Part shown: one piece after another, positions 57,673 through 64,000 of the stretch
Position numbering within the stretch: the first letter of the stretch is position 1
Layout: every line of letters begins with the position of its first letter
Source of the DNA: Amyelois transitella
Taxonomy: Eukaryota > Arthropoda > Insecta > Lepidoptera > Pyralidae
Direction: 5' to 3'
Assembly (NCBI RefSeq): GCF_032362555.1
Contig: NC_083519.1
Span: 6,775,501-6,839,500, forward strand
DNA: 64,000 nt
Program-made: the position numbers and the translations under genes
Notes under the pieces: model-generated
The model's input: only the letters and a program-made list of their open reading frames with translations
Databases searched by the model: none
What the model was told of the DNA's origin: nothing

Positions 57673-60600
57673 TGGTTTACGCCAATCGAATGCAAATGTC
57701 GGCAAATTGCCAGGTTAACCATCCATGAAACGAATTAATACGAGAGATTCACGCTTGTCCAAATATGCAGTCAAAAGCTTATGGCCTTAGTAAAATCAAT
57801 GGAACTTTCAACCTGACCTGCGACCATATTGGTTTGGTTTAATTTTTCATCGTCTATGTATACACGCGATTTCGGCACGGATTATGCACGTCACAAAAAT
57901 CGAACAGAATTAACATTAGAATATCATTGCATTAACATTACAATAGCATAAAAATTTAAGCCCGTTATTGTGCAAAATTTGCTGCAGTAAATGAAATTAA
58001 GAAGGCAGTAACGATAAGTGTTATTCAAAAATCTTGTCGCAGATTTTTCTCTATATAATTTTTTGTAGTATACATACAGGCAGATATTAAATCTAACTGT
58101 TCAATAAAAAAATGTAGGGCTTACATACATACACATTATCATGGCTTTTTCCTAATTGGGCAGATAGAGTCAACGGTCTTGTAAATATTGAAAAGCCACT
58201 TTCAGTTGTATGGATATAATGCGGTGATTCCTTATGATTATTATATCTGAGTGAAAGGTCAACCCGTAGCCAAAACTATAAGTGAAGTTGTTTGTTAAGG
58301 GTAAGATAATTTAAAAGTCCGGGAAAGAAAAGGGTGAAATTGTAATTTTACGTTTTGAGCAAGCAGAGCTGCAGGTTAAGGCTAGACTGATATGATGTTT
58401 ATAAGAAACTGGTCAACTTTATCACTCCTTTCCGAAGAACTCACAATAAATATCTCCTCATAGTGCCGTTTTTAAGAGCTGAAATGAAAGAGGTTTTTGT
58501 AAAAGTGGCGAAACTGGAGTGTCACCAACTGCACTGCGGTTCCACGAGAGCATAATTGTGTAGCCACCCGCGCCATTAGCGGCGATTTGCTTGTTCAAAT
58601 CATTTCGCTAACATTATGAACATGTTATTGCGTTATACGTGTTTTAGAAACGCGAAATGTAAGCCTCAGTGGCGTAGTGGTAATGTGCTTATCTTGAAGC
58701 GATGAAATTCCGGATTTAATTTTCGGTCTGAATTATGTTATTATGAATAGAAAATAACGTTTAAGGTTTTATCTTCACTTTTCCATTCATTTCATTTAAT
58801 TTTTAAATGAAAAATTAAACAGTAATTTGTATTAAATAATACATTAGATGTCACAGGAAGTAGCCAATTTTTAGAGATTAATATTTTTTTTTGTTTTCGT
58901 CGTGAGGAATTCAACTGAGTATTCTGGCAACTGGATACAAACCATGATCATATATGGTCTGAGTTCCACTGTAAATTTTCAGAGGTCAGACAATTAGATC
59001 CCTTCGCGTTAAAATATGCCTATCCCTGTCCGGGATCTTATTCATAGAAGGACAACGGAAATCATTATGCTTTCTAACAATACTCGTACCAGTAAATTAT
59101 GTGACGCAATTCGAAAAGTTATACCTAGTCAAAAATTTAAATATTGGTCCTACCCAACCTCCTAAATAACTACACTCATTACTAAGTCTGCTACTACTCC
59201 TGGCCGAAAAGACAACATATAATCCTAAATTCCAGAAGCCTTTAGCAATTTACGAGCAGCATATCGCGTTATAAAAAGATAGCGGCTTTCCCTGAGCAAG
59301 CTCGTTTGCCTGTTATCACCGCAATGATAACGAAGGCTGTAAAGGGAAGCGAAGATGTATTAAGCTTATCTTATATTGACGAATGCTTCATAATATTCAG
59401 GGGCCTTTGTTTATCTTGAGAGTCCCTTGGAGGCATGAAAGACTATAGCGGTTAGGTTTTTTTTCAAGGGTTGATAAGAAGTTATAGTTTAGCAAAAAAC
59501 TTCTTTGTATATTATTTTATCCGTCTAAATATATGAATGGTGAGTTGTTTAATATCTAAGATTGAGGTTCTTAGAATCATTTAGATTTGTACACAAAATT
59601 TTAAACCACCATAATTTCAGAGAGTCAATCCGCTTTCTTTCGATGTAAGATAAAAAACTGATTTGCATTCAAAATAAAGTAAACAACGTTGAAAAATAAA
59701 CTTATAAAAGAGTACGGGCATAATTTTCATTTTCAAAAGTACCTAATGTTTTAAGACAAAGCCTGTCTATCACAACAAAATACTCTTGGTGTACCTCGAT
59801 ACAAAATAAAAATCTGCAAAAACCTGAAGGCGTGGCGACTAAGTTACGGTGCCTAAGCTAGAAAAACGCTCCAGACACTAGACAGGCTTCAAGCCACTTT
59901 ATGCTCCCACTAAAGTGCATTTCCGCATAAAACCGTATTTTCACGCTAGAAAAATGTGATGACTTATATAATATCTTCATATTACGAAGCCATATTGCTT
60001 TTTATTTCAACAACAAAAACCGTCGGACAATGGAAGGAAATGGAACGTACCAAAATAACTGAGTGGCTGGCTTGATTTCCGCCAATTGTGGGGGCTGATG
60101 TGCAAGTAAATGTCCATTTATTAGACGATTTCTCGGAAAAGGAGTGTTATGATTTTACCATTAATATATAAAATTTACCTTATAATTTTGCACTGAATCT
60201 TAAAGAATTGCCATGGTTTATTTTGATATCCTTGGCATTGGCGTGTTTCAAGGCCCGAGGTTCGCGTTTCGATTTTTCAGTTTTGAGTCCATTGGCGTAT
60301 CATCTTTGCGTCGTACAGCCAGTACTGACAATGTTGCCTGATACATACCTACTTATGAAAAAATCGATGTACGAGTTATGTAAATGATTGTCTTTTATAT
60401 TTTAAAAACATATTTCTTGTTCATTGATACTAAATTTATCGCTTGGATAGTTTGTAATGGTTCTCTGCTTCAATCTGCACAAGAAACATGATTGAAGATA
60501 ATTTACGGACGTTTCACAGGAAACAGGCAATCGTAATCTGAAACATTTATCTCTTTGCTTGTTTTACTTTCGATTCGATTGTTTTGTTACTTTTTACTAA

Positions 60601-63600
60601 GAAACAGTGTGGTACGTATTATTTTTTTTAAACTTTCAAAATTTTTCATTATCTCAATTTTCCAACAATCTTATCTTTCATTTTAAAAGTACTAAATTCA
60701 AATAATTAAGAACGTCGAAACTATAAACACACAAACGTAGTCGAATTAAAAGGCTTTTCTTACTCGGTTTATTGCCACTTATACGTTTTTCTTGTTAGAA
60801 CTTAATAAAACAGGGAACAAAGTATAGTATAAACAGACTTTAAAAAATAGACAGTTTACATCAAGAAGCGTTGAAAGAGAGCTAAGATCTAGAACTATCA
60901 GTGGGGTGGGTGCAACACGGAAACGAAATCAATCAGGCTCCAACGTGACCCGGGGCGGAGGCTGGAACACTCGGTCTCAGAACATAGAGCGTACAGGAGG
61001 ATAGACGTACGTGCCAAATTTCAAATTTCTAGAGCTGAGCCCCGAGCTGTGCATTAATATGTGAGTCAATCAGTCAGTCGATGTTCCCAGTTACATTTAT
61101 GGATTTTATCGTTACCTTTCAGATTCACAAACTAGAGCTAGTAGACCCCCTAGCCAGTACCACAATACGAGTTACTTAATTTATACATCGATCACTTACA
61201 TGAGCCCTTTTCAGCACCACTTAACACGCACTTTTTGTACAGCGCATATTAGAGGTAACTAGTTACATGCGCAACGTTAGCTAGCGAGTTGTCTACAAAT
61301 TGAGACTAATACCTTACGTAAATCTAAGGTAGATAGAGTGAATTATGAAGTACACTTTACAAAAAACATAATTTTTGTCGGGGGAGTAGTGTCTTAAAAA
61401 TCGTTATGGTCTCCGTTTTGCTAAGATCCGCTTTACTCGGACGGATAAAGTTCATAATTTCATGCACATCTTGTAGAATATGCAATTCTGTATAATTTTT
61501 ATTTTACGGCTCGAATGAAAGCCTTGAATTCGAATTTCAAAATAGTTTCAACGGCTGCTTTCAGGCCAAATTTTCTGTCCTTTGTGTAAATCGAGATTCT
61601 ACTCCAATGAATATCTTATTTATCTCTGCTTAGAATTTTTGTAATGGTCATTTGAGTACCTTCCTTATATAACTACACATTTGTTTGATGCTTGACCCTT
61701 TCTGTTGATAAGCTGACACTTTCATATTGGGCAGCTAAAATTTTTAGACTTTATCCAGAAACTGTTTAACTGATATAATTAGGTACTCCTATAACATGAC
61801 TATATATTTGTAACAAATAAACTTTAAACTTTTGACATTGATGATATTTGGAACAGATAGATAAAACCATTAGAATAGGTTAATTTTTCAGGAAATTCCC
61901 ACGGGAGCAATTTCTCGTATAAACATACAGTTTAGAAAAAAAAAGTTAAAAGAACTTTGGAGCTTCATTACCGCAGGAATTTCTCGGAAGAGAGTAACTT
62001 TTGTTTTAGCCTTCATTTATAATCTTTTGATGGATATGGATAAAAAATTTGTAACATTACGATTTGCAACATATCGACTTTTTTTCAAGAACTAATTTTA
62101 ATTTTGCAATTTTTTTTCGGGAATTTGTTTAATTAACGTATCAAATTAACTCAATTTTTGAATTGTTACCCGGACAAACACGTGCTTTCATTTGATTAAA
62201 TTAGGCGACCCGGCTATTTTGTATTGTTCACATATTTTGAGGTTTCATATTTAGTGATCAAGAATTAATGGGGCCTTTGTCTGTTTTCACCGAAAATTCT
62301 ATTGTTGTTGTATACATACGAAGTCTATTATTGTACGAAGCATTATATTGAAATTTTAACTTACGTGTCGTGTTTTTTTATGTATATAGATGCTATGACG
62401 GTCGTCAATTAACTATTCTTATTACGGGGTGGTCAAATAGTTTTAAATTCTACTGTATACCACAGCTATGAGTCTTTTCTATGTTAGGTTAATTTTGATT
62501 TTGATGGTAGTAACCAATCTTCTTATAGCGAAGGAACAGTTAGTGGTTATCTGTAAATTTTGGCAATAAATGACTAAACATTTAACTTGCATTGGAAATA
62601 TTATCTAATATGGGTAAGATTCCCTCCAAAGGAAATCTGACTTCACCCGATTGGCTGGACACATCCTAGAACGGTGTGCACAGGCGGACTCCGGGCTTAT
62701 CTCTAGAAAGTAAAGATGCTAGCGGGAGTAACGCCAGGAAGATGATGATGTTTCAGAAACCATAAATCAAATCTTATAAAAGGTAATAACGAATACGTAT
62801 AACCTTTTACAATGTAATGATGTGTGGAATAACTTAGCAAAAAATCTAAATGAAATTTCGGTTTACCCTAAGCGTGTGTCCACAGGCTACAGTTTTGGGA
62901 TACTCACAGGAACTCCGTCTCATTTATGCATGGCATACTATTAGTACTATTAAAAGACTGTGTAACTTTCACTATTATCTCAGGCACGAAAAATAATGTA
63001 ACTCAATGATAAAAGTGTCTCTGAATAGTTTAATCCTTTTAAGTCTCAGTAAGCTAAGTGTAGAAAGATCTCTTCTACCGGCTTAGGTTATTCAATAAAT
63101 TTATTTTTCTGTGCGAAATTATTTGTCACATTTTGCTGGTGAGATTGACACATACAAAATATTTGTCCGATTACGTCTGTATCTACATTATACAAGAAAT
63201 TGTATAATTTCAACTGAAAATTAACAAACAATTCAGCATGATTGATGTGACATGGTCTGTCTCACATAATTTGTACTCGTATAATACCTACACAGTGATG
63301 TGAGACACGCCTTCATTCATGCCGTGTCGATATTTAATTATAGTTTATGTTCTAACTATAATAGTGGGTTAAGCCAATAAAATGAACGAGAGTGTACACC
63401 GCCCTTTAGTTTTCTTGCTTTGCGATCGGAGTTTGATCGTAATATTTTACCGGCTCCATCGCTTTTTGTTCCGCCCCGGTTGAGGTTTCGCTCCAAGGAA
63501 TTTAATAATTCCTCAAACCCTGCAACTGATGTTTGAGATTTGGCTTCGGATCATGCCTGCTTTTTGACCCAGAACTTGTTTTGATATTGAGTCGCAGGGT

Positions 63601-64000
63601 TAAGCTTTGAGGTGTTGGAGGGATTATAATAAGAAGGCATTTAATGAAATTTCCCTTTGAATAATCGTGAAGCAATAGGAAGGATGACTTCGTTTGTTTA
63701 TAAGGGCTTTACTACGGAAATACTGAAATGATAATGAAAATTCTTTCGCCATTAAAAAGGAACTATAGTTGCGTATTTTAAAGATATATGTATGTTCCAC
63801 AGACGAAGCCATGGTGGGCCGTGAATAAAATAATTGGAAATCTTATAAACGTACACTAATGTTTATGCTCGATGCCCATCGGCAGCAAACACGGCGACCC
63901 TACAAAAGGTACATTCCTTTTGGTTCAGTGTCTGTAATTGATTTTAATTTGAGATAGCTGATGATACGATCTCTTTCGACGTAAATCGGACGATTGTTCC
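57673..64000. other. Long AT-rich stretch without a supported gene
   Basis: Scraps only: family B-like at about 58125-58215 (CAGATAGAGTCAACGGTCTT), family C-like at about 58890-59060 and LINE-end-like at about 62650-62750 (GCTGGACACATCCTAGAACG). A GC-richer unique patch lies at 58490-58620. Every open frame is short and unconvincing. Confidence 0.35.

Overview
This 64 kb window is nuclear DNA from an insect, most likely a moth or butterfly. It is AT-rich, with compact spliced genes. It also carries a fatty acyl desaturase of the type expanded in Lepidoptera and many short repeats of lepidopteran style, including tRNA-headed SINEs, SINEs ending in (TATG)n, CTAG-ending elements and a mariner. 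The species cannot be named from sequence alone.

Left half, 0-33 kb, is a dense housekeeping neighbourhood. In order it holds: the first coding exon of a GKAP1-like gene (-); Lrr1, a Cullin-2 substrate receptor (+); Elp1, the Elongator scaffold (-), convergent with Lrr1; mRpS30/mL65, a mitoribosomal protein (-); eIF2-beta (+); beta-ureidopropionase pyd3 (-); the spliceosomal protein gene Mfap1 (+); an SPMIP1/ATP6V1FNB-like sperm axoneme candidate (-); and a five-exon acyl-CoA desaturase (-). Exon-intron structures were worked out by hand from frame and GT/AG sites. All eight genes other than the truncated first one give an uninterrupted reading frame of normal family length. The genes are functionally unrelated and there is no operon-like logic. 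Apart from convergent 3' ends and shared divergent intergenic spaces, they are independent units.

Mobile DNA fills introns and spacers. I recognise four recurring short families: A, B, C and D. A and B are SINE-like with a (TATG)n tail; A shares its last ~55 bp with an RTE-like LINE. C and D have a tRNA-like head. There are also CTAG-ending Helitron-like repeats. The Mfap1-pyd3 spacer holds two hAT-type elements with 8-bp target duplications, one with perfect 16-bp inverted termini, and a third smaller candidate.

Right half, 33-64 kb, has no host gene I can support. It contains a full-length mariner with an open DD34D transposase, a Jockey-like LINE fragment, SINE copies, several long snap-back palindromes, and long unique AT-rich stretches. 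It may be a long intron or regulatory desert of a gene outside the window. I saw no prokaryote-type system, CRISPR array, or virus-derived element. The most unusual items are the hAT elements, the duplicated Mfap1 splice donor, a SINE landing beside an Elp1 splice donor, the intact mariner, and the desaturase with an IPAE signature.
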